Positions 18,728-27,852 are shown, counted from the first letter of the stretch. The stretch is DNA of 61,321 bases from Ignavibacteria bacterium UBA7675 (GCA_002483085.1 DLHF01000013.1:49809-111129), one strand, 5' to 3'. Made by a program: numbers and translations. The notes: a model not told the origin generated them from the sequence alone.

Positions 18728-19189
18728 GCGGTGGGTCCTTGCCTCTTTCATATCTGCTGAGTAGGACAAACACCGAGCTGCTCTCAGTAGTAATTGTTGC
18801 TAAATATCCGAAAAACACCGATTGATCTGCACACACAAAAAGCGTAGCTTTGTTGTGTGCCTGTGCATAGCGTAGCTATACCAACGCTTTGTGCAGGTGA
18901 TTGAGGTATGCGACCGACAGCAATATTGCGCCTATACAGTTTTTCGGGGAGAAACTCTGTTGGCGTACAGCGCATACGCATGGGGAATAGTAGAGTGCGT
19001 GAGTAGAATCACTGGCCAATCAATCGGCTTTTTATGTCCCAAAAGCCATTCCAATTTCATACACATGCAAGACATTATGGGCTCATGCTTTGTATAGGCG
19101 TGTACCTAATCCATAGCGAGCACCGGGGGAAAGTCACACCGTGGTGTTTGTATTCTTACGAACAGTGACTCAAACAGAACAGGGGATTT
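18728..19189. other. Gene-free stretch between the IS remnant and the lectin gene
   Basis: No coding sequence with family features was recognised. It contains the second copy of the GGACAAACAC direct repeat and A/T-rich sequence before the lectin gene. The lectin promoter must be here but no clear match to the local promoter pattern was found. Confidence 0.5.
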
Positions 19190-19732
19190 ATGGCAAGTCT
19201 GAGGTACGGAAAACGCTACCGCATCCAAAATGGATACGGCAATTGGGCAGGTGGGTATTTAGATACCCGTGGAGCTGGCTGCGAAGGTAATCTTTACTGT
19301 GTGTCCACTGCTACGAGCTTCGATAGGGACAGCGGCAGTGGTACATGGATTATCCTATCAGCAACTGGAAAGACAGAAGGACAACCTGTACTGAATAATG
19401 ACCAAATCTATTTAGTAAATCAGTACGGAGGAAAGGGCGGCTATCTCGATACCCGTGGAGCTGGCTGCGAGGACAATCTTTACTGTGTGTCTACTGCAAC
19501 GTCCAACAACAGGGATAGCGGAAGCGGCACGTGGAGGATCATAACCGATTCGGCGGGCGGAGAAGTGCAGGAAGATGAAAGCGTTCACCTGCTGAATGGA
19601 TACGGCGACTGGAAAGGCGGATTTCTCGATACACGCGGAGCTGGCTGCGAGGACAATCTCTATTGTGTGTCTACAAGTGTCAACTGGAACAGAGACGGTG
19701 GCAGTACGCACTGGCGTTTGCACGAGCAGTAA
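19190..19732 (+). CDS. Threefold-repeat cytosolic lectin-like protein (probable beta-trefoil)
   Basis: A 180-residue protein made of three similar units (about residues 8-56, 70-118, 126-178). Each contains NGYG.W.GG(Y/F)LDTRGAGCE followed by NLYCVST, then NRD and a GTW/THW ending. Threefold internal symmetry of about 55 residues with a closing tryptophan is the signature of beta-trefoil lectins. The paired cysteines in each unit (GC..NLYC) could be reduced or bonded. There is no signal peptide, so it is predicted to stay in the cytosol. An AGGGG element precedes the ATG. It lies beside a dead IS481 transposase, consistent with recent acquisition. Sugar binding is an inference. Confidence 0.72.
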   Translation: MASLRYGKRYRIQNGYGNWAGGYLDTRGAGCEGNLYCVSTATSFDRDSGSGTWIILSATGKTEGQPVLNNDQIYLVNQYGGKGGYLDTRGAGCEDNLYCVSTATSNNRDSGSGTWRIITDSAGGEVQEDESVHLLNGYGDWKGGFLDTRGAGCEDNLYCVSTSVNWNRDGGSTHWRLHEQ

Positions 19733-19980
19733 GATGCTCGGGTGATCGTTGACATAGCTATTTGATGCCGGGGCCTGGAGGCGAGTTCCTGCAATGTTCT
19801 CGCTATTGGTTATAGCTGCTGTTATGCAGTAACTTCCTTGTATGTCCGAATAATAGTACACAACCTCTTCCTGTTGTATTTTTGCTCTGCTCGGTGTGGA
19901 ACCACGCTGCTTCACTGCGCGTTCATCCTCTTACCGACACAGCGGTATATTTACAGATTATTCGATAGGAAGGAAGTACC

Positions 19981-20484
19981 ATGAAAGGCCCCGCGTATTT
20001 TCAACGTATGTTCGCCTATGATATATGGGCGAATAAAGCTACTCTCGCGAGTATTCACGATATGTCCAGTGAACGCGAACGTCCGCTTACGCTGCTGGCT
20101 CACATCCTCGGTGCACAAAAAGTATGGCACCACCGGCTTACCGGCGAGGACATGTCTGGCCTGCTCGTGTGGCCCGTCGTCCACGACAGTGAGTTTCCCG
20201 CGCAGATTGAGGAGTGCTATGGTAATTGGTGGGAACTTCTCAATAGTATTGACCCGGATGAACTCGATACAATAGTTGATTACGCAAATACACATGGAAC
20301 GGAATTTACTAATTCCGTATCCGATATTTTGTCGCATGTGCTCATGCATTCGGTCTACCACCGCGCCCAGATCGCTATGGCGATTAAAGAGGCTGGCGGC
20401 ACTCCGGCTGTCACCGATTTTATCGCCTATGCCCGCACGGTGCACGCAGCGGAATCGGGGTTCGACTACAGCGACGACGAATAA
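19981..20484 (+). CDS. DinB-family protein
   Basis: A 167-residue four-helix-bundle protein of the DinB/YfiT superfamily. The N-terminal FAYDIWANKATLASI, the motif LLAHILGAQKVWHHRL and the C-terminal HVLMHSVYHRAQIA supply the three histidine positions that usually bind a divalent metal. Members include thiol-dependent transferases (for example bacillithiol S-transferases), but most are uncharacterised. A strong AGGAAGGAAG site precedes the ATG. The gene stands alone with its own downstream terminator-like hairpin. Substrate unknown. Confidence 0.88.
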   Translation: MKGPAYFQRMFAYDIWANKATLASIHDMSSERERPLTLLAHILGAQKVWHHRLTGEDMSGLLVWPVVHDSEFPAQIEECYGNWWELLNSIDPDELDTIVDYANTHGTEFTNSVSDILSHVLMHSVYHRAQIAMAIKEAGGTPAVTDFIAYARTVHAAESGFDYSDDE

Positions 20485-20510
20485 ACTATGCTTCGGTAAA
20501 AAGAATACAC

Positions 20511-20536
20511 AAGCCCGCTTTACAGTGGGCTTTTTC
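20511..20536 (+). terminator. Intrinsic terminator after the DinB gene
   Basis: Stem AAGCCCGC / GTGGGCTT (one wobble) with a short loop and a TTTTTC tract, 26 bases after the DinB stop. Confidence 0.75.
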
Positions 20537-20583
20537 TTGGGTGGTGAATGAGGTGCAATATGCCGTATTGATAAGAGAACACG

Positions 20584-21231
20584 TCAGATAACTTCAGGAT
20601 TGAACAGAGTATTTATCCACTGTATAAAATCGCGGCATACCCGTGTGTCGGTGGTCAGGTAGCGTTTCGTAATAGATTGTCCCATCGGTGTACCCGGGTC
20701 TTGCTGAACAGCCAGCCATGTATGGATACGGGCTTTTGCTTTGTGGATGGGCTTATACGGGTTGATGTTTTGCTCTTCAAGGGTCGAAAGGAACGCCTCG
20801 CAATGTGCAATAATCTGGTCGTTGTCGGGGATGAGCATATGTACAAAATCTTCAAGCATACCGGGCAAAGTGTTGTTCGGCATGAGCCAGATACCAACGG
20901 CCTTCACTGGTGTCGTTGCTGTCCAACCGATAAAGCCGCCCCGAACCGGACTGTCGGGTATTGTGCAGCCTATTTTCTGGAACTGATTTTTCAGGCTCGT
21001 CCAGCGATTATTCATTGCAAAATCTGCATCGACGATAACGCCAAGAGTTCGTAATTCGCTCTGTTTAAGGGAGACAGGAATCGAGTCTATAAGATTCGTA
21101 ACGCTTTCCCTTTCGAGAATATCAAATGATTCCTGAACCGCGAATGCCTCTAAAACCGACCAGACAACGTGTTGGTCGTCCTTACCCTCTACCAGTAACT
21201 TCTGGCGGGGAAATTTTTCTTTAAACTTCAT
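20584..21231 (-). CDS. TOPRIM-domain protein (DUF3226-like), partner of the AAA ATPase
   Basis: A 215-residue protein whose N-terminal half has the TOPRIM layout: KLLVEGKDDQHV (Glu15 with following Asp pair) and LGVIVDAD (Asp68, Asp70) followed by RW. This matches DUF3226 proteins. TOPRIM folds bind Mg2+ and act as nucleases or primases. The ATG lies three bases after the stop of the upstream ATPase gene, so the two are one transcription and translation unit. An SMC-like ATPase with a TOPRIM protein is the layout of the OLD superfamily and of the PARIS defence system (there with DUF4435), so a role in phage or plasmid defence is inferred. Catalytic activity is not shown. Confidence 0.78.
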   Translation of the reverse strand: MKFKEKFPRQKLLVEGKDDQHVVWSVLEAFAVQESFDILERESVTNLIDSIPVSLKQSELRTLGVIVDADFAMNNRWTSLKNQFQKIGCTIPDSPVRGGFIGWTATTPVKAVGIWLMPNNTLPGMLEDFVHMLIPDNDQIIAHCEAFLSTLEEQNINPYKPIHKAKARIHTWLAVQQDPGTPMGQSITKRYLTTDTRVCRDFIQWINTLFNPEVI

Positions 21232-21234
21232 TGT

Positions 21235-22386
21235 CTATCGCACCTCAATATCCATTTGTGTGGCAATGCTGATGTCTTTGGCAGTGAATTCTGTAGGTAT
21301 GATGTCGCCGTCGACAGTATCTAATCGGTAGATTCTGCCGGCGTCCGCGTGTTTGTCGCTGATGAGCTTTCCAAAAGCCTGAATGCAGTCGTTGCTGTGA
21401 GTCGTAGCAAATACCTGTATATTGAGCTTTTCTGCGAGGAAGAAAATTACTTCCCAGAGCTTGTGCTGTACGGCATAATGCAATCCGTTCTCGAATTCAT
21501 CAATGAGCAGATAGCTGTTGTCGCTGTTGACTGCTGCAAGAACAATGGTGAGAATCCGGTTGATGCCATCGCCCATACTTTTGAGTGGGACAATCGAACC
21601 TGTTCCCTGTAGCTTTGCTACGGGGTGTCGACTCCGGAAACTGTCGTCTTCACTTACAAAAGCAAGTCGCTCAACGCGTGGCTCGATGATTTGCAAGGCC
21701 CTAATAACGTGTTCCTCTTTTTCTGTCAGCGAAATAGCATCCCAGAACGCCGCATTATTGCTGTGGTCGTAGGATGTGGGAGTAAGGTACTTGAATGCTT
21801 TATTTCCATAGCGCAGTCCCCGGTAAAACCGCGCTCCAAGAGGATAAAGCCGGGTTTCGTTGTTAAAACCTATTTCGATGCCAGGCAGCAGTTGCGATGT
21901 CGTGTCTGTTTCTGCATCAACATCGTACCTTGGTTCTTTTTCACTGACAATAATCTGTGTGCGTTTGTATAGCGGATTTTCGTCTTTTGTCGATTGCAAT
22001 ATCCGTTCCTCGTAGTAATACACGAGGCGCATGGATAGCGTTGATGCAGGATGCGTACCGTCCTGTGTATCGCTCTGGCTAGAGCCAATGGTGATGTATG
22101 TAGTGTCGGGTAATGATTCGTGGTAGCCGTAAAATAAGGAGATAAATGCTTTTCTGATTTCCAATAGCGACGACAATTCGCGCTGCTTTGCAACAGATTC
22201 CCCGTGCTGCTCCAGCAATTCTTTCAACCACACAATATCGCCTTTGCTCGCGTACACCGACACAGCTTCCAGCACCGACGATTTACCTGTGTTATTTCGG
22301 CCTATAATCAGGTTCACTCTTCCCAGCGAAGGTAGTGTAAGATTTTTCAGCAGTTTGAAATTTTTGATCGACAGAGATTCGAGCAT
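21235..22386 (-). CDS. AAA family (SMC/RecF-like, AAA_15/AAA_21) ATPase
   Basis: A 383-residue ABC/SMC-type ATPase with no membrane segment. It starts MLESLSIKNFKLLKNL, the typical RecF-like opening; Walker A is GRNNTGKS (29-36), the signature-like segment is KSMGDGINR, Walker B is LLIDEFENGLH (Asp296, Glu297) and the switch histidine is His330 in FATTHSND. The central 150 residues are a variable insertion. Such ATPases pair with TOPRIM nucleases in OLD, Gabija, PARIS and related systems; here the TOPRIM gene follows three bases downstream. The pair lies in the accessory stretch with the IS remnant and lectin gene. First gene of the operon; no clear promoter match was found. Confidence 0.88.
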   Translation of the reverse strand: MLESLSIKNFKLLKNLTLPSLGRVNLIIGRNNTGKSSVLEAVSVYASKGDIVWLKELLEQHGESVAKQRELSSLLEIRKAFISLFYGYHESLPDTTYITIGSSQSDTQDGTHPASTLSMRLVYYYEERILQSTKDENPLYKRTQIIVSEKEPRYDVDAETDTTSQLLPGIEIGFNNETRLYPLGARFYRGLRYGNKAFKYLTPTSYDHSNNAAFWDAISLTEKEEHVIRALQIIEPRVERLAFVSEDDSFRSRHPVAKLQGTGSIVPLKSMGDGINRILTIVLAAVNSDNSYLLIDEFENGLHYAVQHKLWEVIFFLAEKLNIQVFATTHSNDCIQAFGKLISDKHADAGRIYRLDTVDGDIIPTEFTAKDISIATQMDIEVR

Positions 22387-22554
22387 ATAATTGGTAGAGA
22401 TAACATTCCTGTGCCGGGATTCTACACCGGCTGCCGAATTCGTTGATTGTTGTGCAAATATGTAAACTCTGCATAAAAGCTACAACCTGTGGGGTTGGTT
22501 GGTGTTCGGCTCGTTGTTCGCGTGTGCGGAATATTCTGCGGGCGAATGCCGTTT

Positions 22555-22627
22555 GGCCAGCGGCAAAGCAGATGTGCGCCCGGCGACAGCGCCGCGCCGG
22601 GCGCCGCAAAGACGCCCGTGCCACAAT
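22555..22627 (+). repeat. Dispersed intergenic element, copy D
   Basis: TTGGCCAGCGGCAAAGCAGA leads into a core variant GCGCCCGGCGACAGCG and the terminal GACGCCCGTGCCACAA. Stem GGGCG/CGCCC on the complementary strand. The terminal block is 38 bases after the stop of the thioredoxin-fold gene on the minus strand. Confidence 0.75.
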
Positions 22628-22664
22628 TGTCTGAAAAGTAGTTGTCTGAAGGGAAAAGAAAGGT

Positions 22665-23222
22665 CTACGCTCTCCACTTGATATTGCACCCGATGCTCGG
22701 TATCTGTTCCGGGTTTACAGGCTGCCCGGCGAGTACGGCGTCCAATGCGTTGCGGATGTCGCGCCCCGTTACTTCGGCGCTATTGCGCGGGCGTGAATCG
22801 TCGAACTGGCCACGGTACACACATTGTAAGTCGCCGTCGAATACGTAAAAATCGGGTGTACAAGCTGCGTGATATGCCTGTGCAACTTCCTGCGTTTCGT
22901 CGAAGAGATAGGGGAAAGGATAGCCCAATGCACGCGCTTGCTCCGCCATCTTGTCGGGTGCGTCCTCTGGGTAGTTTTCCGCGTCGTTGGAGTTGATTGC
23001 CACAAAGCTCACACCCTGCGGAATGTAGTCGCTGGCTATCGCCACAAGCCCGTCGTTGATATGCTTCACAAATGGACAGTGATTGCAGATAAACATTACT
23101 ACCGTCGCTTTGTCCGATTTTATATCATCGAGCAAAGTATATGCGTGAGTAACGGGATCAAGCAGACGAAAGCCCGGTGCTTTTGTGCCGAGCGGTATCA
23201 TTGTAGAAGGTGTTGCTGCCAT
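22665..23222 (-). CDS. Thioredoxin-fold (AhpC/TSA-type) redox protein
   Basis: A 185-residue redoxin-like protein with the motif FICNHCPFVKHI, giving a CxxC pair (Cys46, Cys49), and the conserved C-terminal ending IPSIGCNIKW that marks the CNHCPFV subfamily of thioredoxin-like peroxiredoxin homologues. Other family features: LFDETQEVAQAY and CTPDFYVFD. There is no signal peptide, so it should be cytosolic. Members are predicted thiol-disulfide oxidoreductases of unknown partner. It stands alone on the minus strand; a dispersed element follows its stop. Confidence 0.88.
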   Translation of the reverse strand: MAATPSTMIPLGTKAPGFRLLDPVTHAYTLLDDIKSDKATVVMFICNHCPFVKHINDGLVAIASDYIPQGVSFVAINSNDAENYPEDAPDKMAEQARALGYPFPYLFDETQEVAQAYHAACTPDFYVFDGDLQCVYRGQFDDSRPRNSAEVTGRDIRNALDAVLAGQPVNPEQIPSIGCNIKWRA

Positions 23223-23314
23223 AGATAGCTATTCCTGATTATTTATACACACAAATCGCGCCTGTCCGGCGGGATGTTCGCAGACGATTGCGTTTGATTG
23301 CGTTTTGAGCGCTC

Positions 23315-23902
23315 TTATCTGCTCTTTCTGTATTTGGCCATAAATGTCATTGCTTCTTCGCCTTCCAGATCGAGCACACGCTGCACGCGCAGCAGGTCGC
23401 CGTACACCACAAGGTCGCGCCCGAGCATGCGCAGTTTGCTCACTACTTTGTCGTTGATAATACAGTCGTCGTTGTCAACATCCTGCTCCGAGAGGCTCAC
23501 ACCATAGGGGAGAGCCCAGCCATAGCACTGCCGCACTACGGTTCGCACTTGGTCGATAGTTGTCAGGCCCTTCTCATGCGAGGCGCAGACAATCCCGAAC
23601 ATTTTGCCCGCGAATTCATGCCAGAAATGATCGAGAAAATTTTTTAATACACCCGACATCGAGCCGTGGTAGTCGGGCGTGGAAAGAAGGTAAGCATCTG
23701 CTTCCAGCACAAGCTGGCGGATAAGCCCAAAATGCTCAGCATCCTTGTAGGTAAGCGGAGAGTACAGGGGAAGAGGCGTTGTTCGCAGGTCGATTACATG
23801 CACTGTTGCGTCTCGTTGCGACATTTCTTCATTGGCCACGGCCATTGCCGCTACCGAAACCGATTCTCCACGCGGACTGCCGATAACAGATAGAATGTTC
23901 AT
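23315..23902 (-). CDS. NADPH-dependent FMN reductase family protein
   Basis: A 195-residue flavodoxin-fold protein. The phosphate-binding loop GSPRGES (8-14) and the motif STPDYHGSMSGVLKNFLDHF, in the position that stacks on the flavin in this family, support FMN binding. The family includes chromate, azo-dye and quinone reductases using NAD(P)H. Cytosolic, with no accessory domain. It is separated from the thioredoxin-fold gene by 92 bases on the same strand; both may belong to oxidative-stress functions, but there is no direct evidence of co-regulation. Confidence 0.88.
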   Translation of the reverse strand: MNILSVIGSPRGESVSVAAMAVANEEMSQRDATVHVIDLRTTPLPLYSPLTYKDAEHFGLIRQLVLEADAYLLSTPDYHGSMSGVLKNFLDHFWHEFAGKMFGIVCASHEKGLTTIDQVRTVVRQCYGWALPYGVSLSEQDVDNDDCIINDKVVSKLRMLGRDLVVYGDLLRVQRVLDLEGEEAMTFMAKYRKSR

Positions 23903-24402
23903 ACGTTCATGATAATACCCAAATCGCCAACAATCAAGCGGTATTCAGGAGCGCCAGAGTAGTTGCGCTGGCGGATATACGTGTACACTGCCAAAGACTA
24001 TTGCCTGCAATTATAAGCATTTTTGTTGTTTTGACACGCATTGGAATGCGGATGAAGGTAGCTGAGTGCATAGCTGCATCCGGCTGATAAGGACATGATG
24101 CGGCTGTATTTCTGGGAATGGCCACAGGCAAGCCTCTGCATACCGTTCTACAATTGTGATGTTGGGCTATTTGGAGGGGGAGAAGTGCCACAAACAGGTA
24201 TGCGCTTGTAGTTATTAGCGGCTGCTTCGGGAATTTTTCATAACTTTGCATTCTCAATACCCGATTCCCTTTCTGTTGCACGGGCGTCCCGTCCATACGG
24301 GCATCGCTGTCGCCGGTCGCAAGGCCGGTTTTCACAGCCCCGACGCTGCGCGCTCAAGGGGCGTCGCTTGTCGTCTCAATTGGCGGCGATATAGACAGAC
24401 AG
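23903..24402. other. Divergent intergenic region before folC
   Basis: About 500 bases without a supported gene. It holds dispersed element E in reverse orientation (24278-24330), a TAACTTTG box at 24241-24248 that could be a folC promoter element (its partner box is weak), and a hairpin CGACGC/GCGTCG (24341-24346 with 24361-24366) 37 bases before folC. Confidence 0.5.
24278..24330 (-). repeat. Dispersed intergenic element, copy E
   Basis: Read on the plus strand: TTGCACGGGCGTCCCGTC, then CATCGCTGTCGCCGGTCGCA. The intervening sequence forms CCCGT/ACGGG. This copy lies upstream of folC rather than after a stop codon. Confidence 0.7.
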
Positions 24403-25752
24403 ATGAGTAATTTACAAGCAAATCCCGATATGCGCTCGGTCGATGCAGTTCTGCAAGAGCTGTTTTCTTTTCACAGATTTGGCATAAAACCCGGTCTGGA
24501 GAACATTACTGCACTGCTCGACACACTCGGCAATCCGCACCGCAAGCTCCGCACTGTGCACGTAGCCGGGACAAATGGCAAGGGCACTTCGTGCTCTGTT
24601 ATCGCTTCGGTGCTTACCGAAGCAGGCTACAACGTGGGCTTGTACACCTCGCCACATATACTGCGATTCAACGAACGTATCCGTGTAAATGGTGTTGAAA
24701 TCGACGATTCCGACATCGCACGCCTCGCCGAAATAATCATGCCCGCTACGCGCAAGCTCCAAGGAACATTTTTTGAAGCTACTACCGCGATGGCCTTTGC
24801 ATACTTTGCTGATTGTGGTGTGGACATCGCTGTGATTGAAACTGGCATGGGCGGGCGGCTGGACTCTACCAATGTGCTAACACCTCTGCTTTCTGTGATT
24901 ACTTCTATCGACTTGGAGCACACGCATTACCTCGGTACAACACTGTCGGCAATCGCCGTTGAAAAGGCGGGGATTATCAAGCGCAATGTGCCTGTGCTCG
25001 TCGGAGAGCCACGTGCAGAATTGCGCCCGGTGTTTGCCGATAAAGCCTCTGCCGAACACGCGCCAATTGTGTTCATAGATGATGTGTGTACAATTTCCGA
25101 CCAGACGTATAGCCCCGATCTCTCAATGTCGCTTTCGCTTGCTGCGCCCGATGTGGTGCATAGCGGCCTGCGCGTACCGCTGCCGGGCGTTCACACCGCG
25201 CGGAATGTGGCGATAGGCGTGTACGCGCTGCACATGCTGCGCACGAACTTTCCCCACACCGAAGAACACGTGCGGCGCGGAGTAGAGCAGATACGGCGCA
25301 ATGCGGGGTTGCGTGGTAGGATTGAGCTATTGCAGCCCGAGCCAATGCTGGTGCTCGATGTGGCGCACAATCAAGCGGGTATCCGAGCGCTTGCCGATGC
25401 CTTGCAGCGCTGTGGTCTCGGCGGCAACAGGTGGGCCGTAGTAGTAGGCGCAATGGAAGACAAAGCAATAAGCGATATGCTGGAAGAGCTACTGCCTCTT
25501 ACGCGCGTGCTTTTTGCTACATCGCCCGCAGTAGAACGCGCTTTGCCCGCCGAAGAACTAGGCAACCGCGCCCGCAGTGCAGGGTTCAGCGGCGTGCACG
25601 TGTGTCCCGTTGTAGCTCATGCCGTTGACGCCGCCCTGCAAACCGGCAGTCCGGTGCTCGTAGTTGGGTCGTTCTACTTGGCCGACGAAGCGCTCTCGCA
25701 TTGGGAGAAGAGCCAAAAGCGCGAGGCGGGAACAGAAGAAAAATTCGCATGA
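24403..25752 (+). CDS. folC: Bifunctional folylpolyglutamate synthase / dihydrofolate synthase
   Basis: A 449-residue Mur-ligase-type enzyme. The ATP-binding loop is VAGTNGKGTS (Gly56-Thr62), followed by GLYTSPHILRFNERIRVNG, a folate-ligase hallmark, then TMGGRLDSTN-like ETGMGGRLDSTNV and SIDLEHTHYLG. The C-terminal domain has VLDVAHNQAG. FolC adds L-glutamate to dihydropteroate and to reduced folates in the cytosol, making and retaining the one-carbon carriers. This fits the next gene, purH, whose product uses 10-formyl-tetrahydrofolate. The two are 126 bases apart on the same strand and may be co-transcribed. Confidence 0.94.
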   Translation: MSNLQANPDMRSVDAVLQELFSFHRFGIKPGLENITALLDTLGNPHRKLRTVHVAGTNGKGTSCSVIASVLTEAGYNVGLYTSPHILRFNERIRVNGVEIDDSDIARLAEIIMPATRKLQGTFFEATTAMAFAYFADCGVDIAVIETGMGGRLDSTNVLTPLLSVITSIDLEHTHYLGTTLSAIAVEKAGIIKRNVPVLVGEPRAELRPVFADKASAEHAPIVFIDDVCTISDQTYSPDLSMSLSLAAPDVVHSGLRVPLPGVHTARNVAIGVYALHMLRTNFPHTEEHVRRGVEQIRRNAGLRGRIELLQPEPMLVLDVAHNQAGIRALADALQRCGLGGNRWAVVVGAMEDKAISDMLEELLPLTRVLFATSPAVERALPAEELGNRARSAGFSGVHVCPVVAHAVDAALQTGSPVLVVGSFYLADEALSHWEKSQKREAGTEEKFA

Positions 25753-25878
25753 TATGCGTGCACAACGGGCCGTTTGCGCTGGCGGTCGTCAAAAGAAAAA
25801 ACTAATTCTCTGTGCCTCTTCGGTGTACCGTTCTGCGGTCTTCCGGCAATGGCTTCTATTCATTTCTGAACAAGGTAT

Positions 25879-27438
25879 ATGACGACTCCTGACACGTATC
25901 GTATCAAGCGGGCGCTTCTGAGCGTTTCGGACAAAACGGGTATTGTGGAACTGGCGCGCAAACTTGCTGATCGCGGTATTGAGATTATTTCCACAGGCGG
26001 TACTGCGTCGGCACTGCGCGAGGCTGGCATTCCTGTGACAGGTATCTCGGATGTGACGGGTTTTCCGGAAATTATGGATGGGCGTGTAAAGACGTTGCAT
26101 CCGGCTATTCACGGTGGGCTGCTCGGTGTGCTCGACGATGAAAACCACACGCTACAGATGGACGAACACGGGATTGCATCCATTGATATGGCGGTGATCA
26201 ACCTGTATCCCTTTGAGCAAACCTTGCAGAAACCGGGAGTGTGGCACGACGAAATTATCGAAAATATCGACATCGGCGGGCCGGCAATGGTGCGCGCTTC
26301 GGCGAAAAACTATCGCTGGACAGCAGTGGTGGTCAATCCCGCCAACTACGACCTTGTAGTAGCTGCGCTCGACGAATACAAAGGCGCTGTGCCAGAAATC
26401 TTGCGCCTGCGCTTTGCGCGTGAAGCATTTGAGCATACAGCCCATTACGATTCGCTCGTGGCTGGCTATTTTGGCCGCACGCTGCACGAGAGTTCGCTGT
26501 CTGCTCCTACTCTTACGCTCGGTGTGCGTCTGGATCAGGCGCTGCGCTATGGCGAGAACCCACACCAGCAGGCCGCTCTGTACGGCAGCTTTACGTCGAT
26601 TTTCCATCAGCTTCACGGCAAGGAACTCTCGTACAACAATATCGTTGATATCGATGCAGCCGCCCGGCTTGTGATTGAATTCAGTGAACCGGCTGTGGCT
26701 ATTATCAAGCACACGAACCCGTGCGGTGTTGCTACTGGCGCTACGCTGGCCGAAGCATATCGCAAAGCTTTTGAGTCGGATACAAAATCGCCGTTTGGAG
26801 GCATTATTGCTTTCAATAGGGAAGTAGATATCGACGCTGCTCGCGCTGTCGACGATATTTTTACCGAGGTGCTGATTGCCCCATCGTATAGCCCGGAAGC
26901 TCTTGAGCTGTTGGAGAAAAAGAAAAACCGCCGTCTGATCGCTGCTGATTATACTGCGCTTGTGCAGTCGTTTGGGCACGAGGTGAAAAGTGTGGCAGGT
27001 GGTTTGCTGGTGCAAACATCCGATACCAGCCTGTATGATGAGTCCACGCTGCGCGTGGTTACTAAGCGCCAGCCCAATGATGATGAGCGCGCTGCGATGA
27101 TGTTTGCGTGGAAGGTTGCAAAGCACGTGAAGTCCAACGCCATTGTGTACACGGCAAGCGACCGCGTGCTGGCTGTAGGCGCAGGGCAGATGTCGCGCGT
27201 GGATTCAGCGTCGATTGCAGCTAAAAAAGCAGGGGAAGCAGGTATTGATCTTCAAGGTTCTGCCGTTGCTTCCGATGCTTTCTTTCCTTTTGCTGATGGG
27301 CTGATGGAAGCAGTGCAGGCCGGTGCTACGTGTGTGATCCAGCCCGGTGGCTCCATACGCGATGAAGAAGTGATAGCTGCTGCCGACCAACACAATATTG
27401 CAATGATCTTTACTGGTATGCGGCATTTCAAGCACTGA
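25879..27438 (+). CDS. purH: AICAR transformylase / IMP cyclohydrolase
   Basis: A 519-residue protein, the normal length for PurH. The N-terminal MGS-like IMP cyclohydrolase domain starts at RALLSVSDKTGIVELARKL with STGGTA and MDGRVKTLHP. The C-terminal AICAR transformylase domain carries LRYGENPHQ, IKHTNPCG and SDAFFPFADG. It catalyses the last two steps of de novo purine synthesis in the cytosol, taking a formyl group from 10-formyl-THF. A dispersed element follows 31 bases after the stop in the orientation typical of the family. Confidence 0.96.
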   Translation: MTTPDTYRIKRALLSVSDKTGIVELARKLADRGIEIISTGGTASALREAGIPVTGISDVTGFPEIMDGRVKTLHPAIHGGLLGVLDDENHTLQMDEHGIASIDMAVINLYPFEQTLQKPGVWHDEIIENIDIGGPAMVRASAKNYRWTAVVVNPANYDLVVAALDEYKGAVPEILRLRFAREAFEHTAHYDSLVAGYFGRTLHESSLSAPTLTLGVRLDQALRYGENPHQQAALYGSFTSIFHQLHGKELSYNNIVDIDAAARLVIEFSEPAVAIIKHTNPCGVATGATLAEAYRKAFESDTKSPFGGIIAFNREVDIDAARAVDDIFTEVLIAPSYSPEALELLEKKKNRRLIAADYTALVQSFGHEVKSVAGGLLVQTSDTSLYDESTLRVVTKRQPNDDERAAMMFAWKVAKHVKSNAIVYTASDRVLAVGAGQMSRVDSASIAAKKAGEAGIDLQGSAVASDAFFPFADGLMEAVQAGATCVIQPGGSIRDEEVIAAADQHNIAMIFTGMRHFKH

Positions 27439-27852
27439 TGTTGTGCGGAATGCTGTAGAGAGATAGAGGTGGCACGGGCGTCGTTGTGCCGAAGTTCGGT
27501 CGCTGTCGCCGGTCGCAAGTCCGGCTGTCGGCTGGCCGGGCGTCAATCGCTGGTAAGCTACAGCGCGGCGCAATACTGTTGCGATTGGGGTTGCACGACC
27601 ACGCAGCGTTCGTCTTCGCATCATTTTTATGATAATTGCCGCGCGGTGCAGAGATGATACCGAAGGCCGAAGACCGAATGCCCCGGAACGCCTCTTGTAT
27701 GTTGTATCGCATGGCGGGGCAGTGAGTGCCGCAGGGTGGTTGACGACGAAAGAATGAGTTTGTGATGATTGCGCGGAAGCGCCGAGGAAAGGGAAATTTT
27801 AACGCCAGGATGTAATGGCGCAACGATGTTTAGGAAGAATAAAGAGCAGCCT
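27439..27852. other. Intergenic region after purH
   Basis: About 414 bases before the most likely TenI start. It contains dispersed element F and otherwise no recognised gene or promoter. Confidence 0.5.
27469..27580 (-). repeat. Dispersed intergenic element, copy F
   Basis: Plus-strand order: GTGGCACGGGCGTCG, stem CCGAA/TTCGG, GTCGCTGTCGCCGGTCGCA, then a diverged left module AGCGCGGCGCAA at about 27563-27572. The terminal block begins 31 bases after the purH stop. Confidence 0.72.

Noticed and set aside
23934..24335. 133-codon minus-strand open frame before folC
   Set aside because: It starts inside dispersed element E and has no motif or plausible ribosome binding site.
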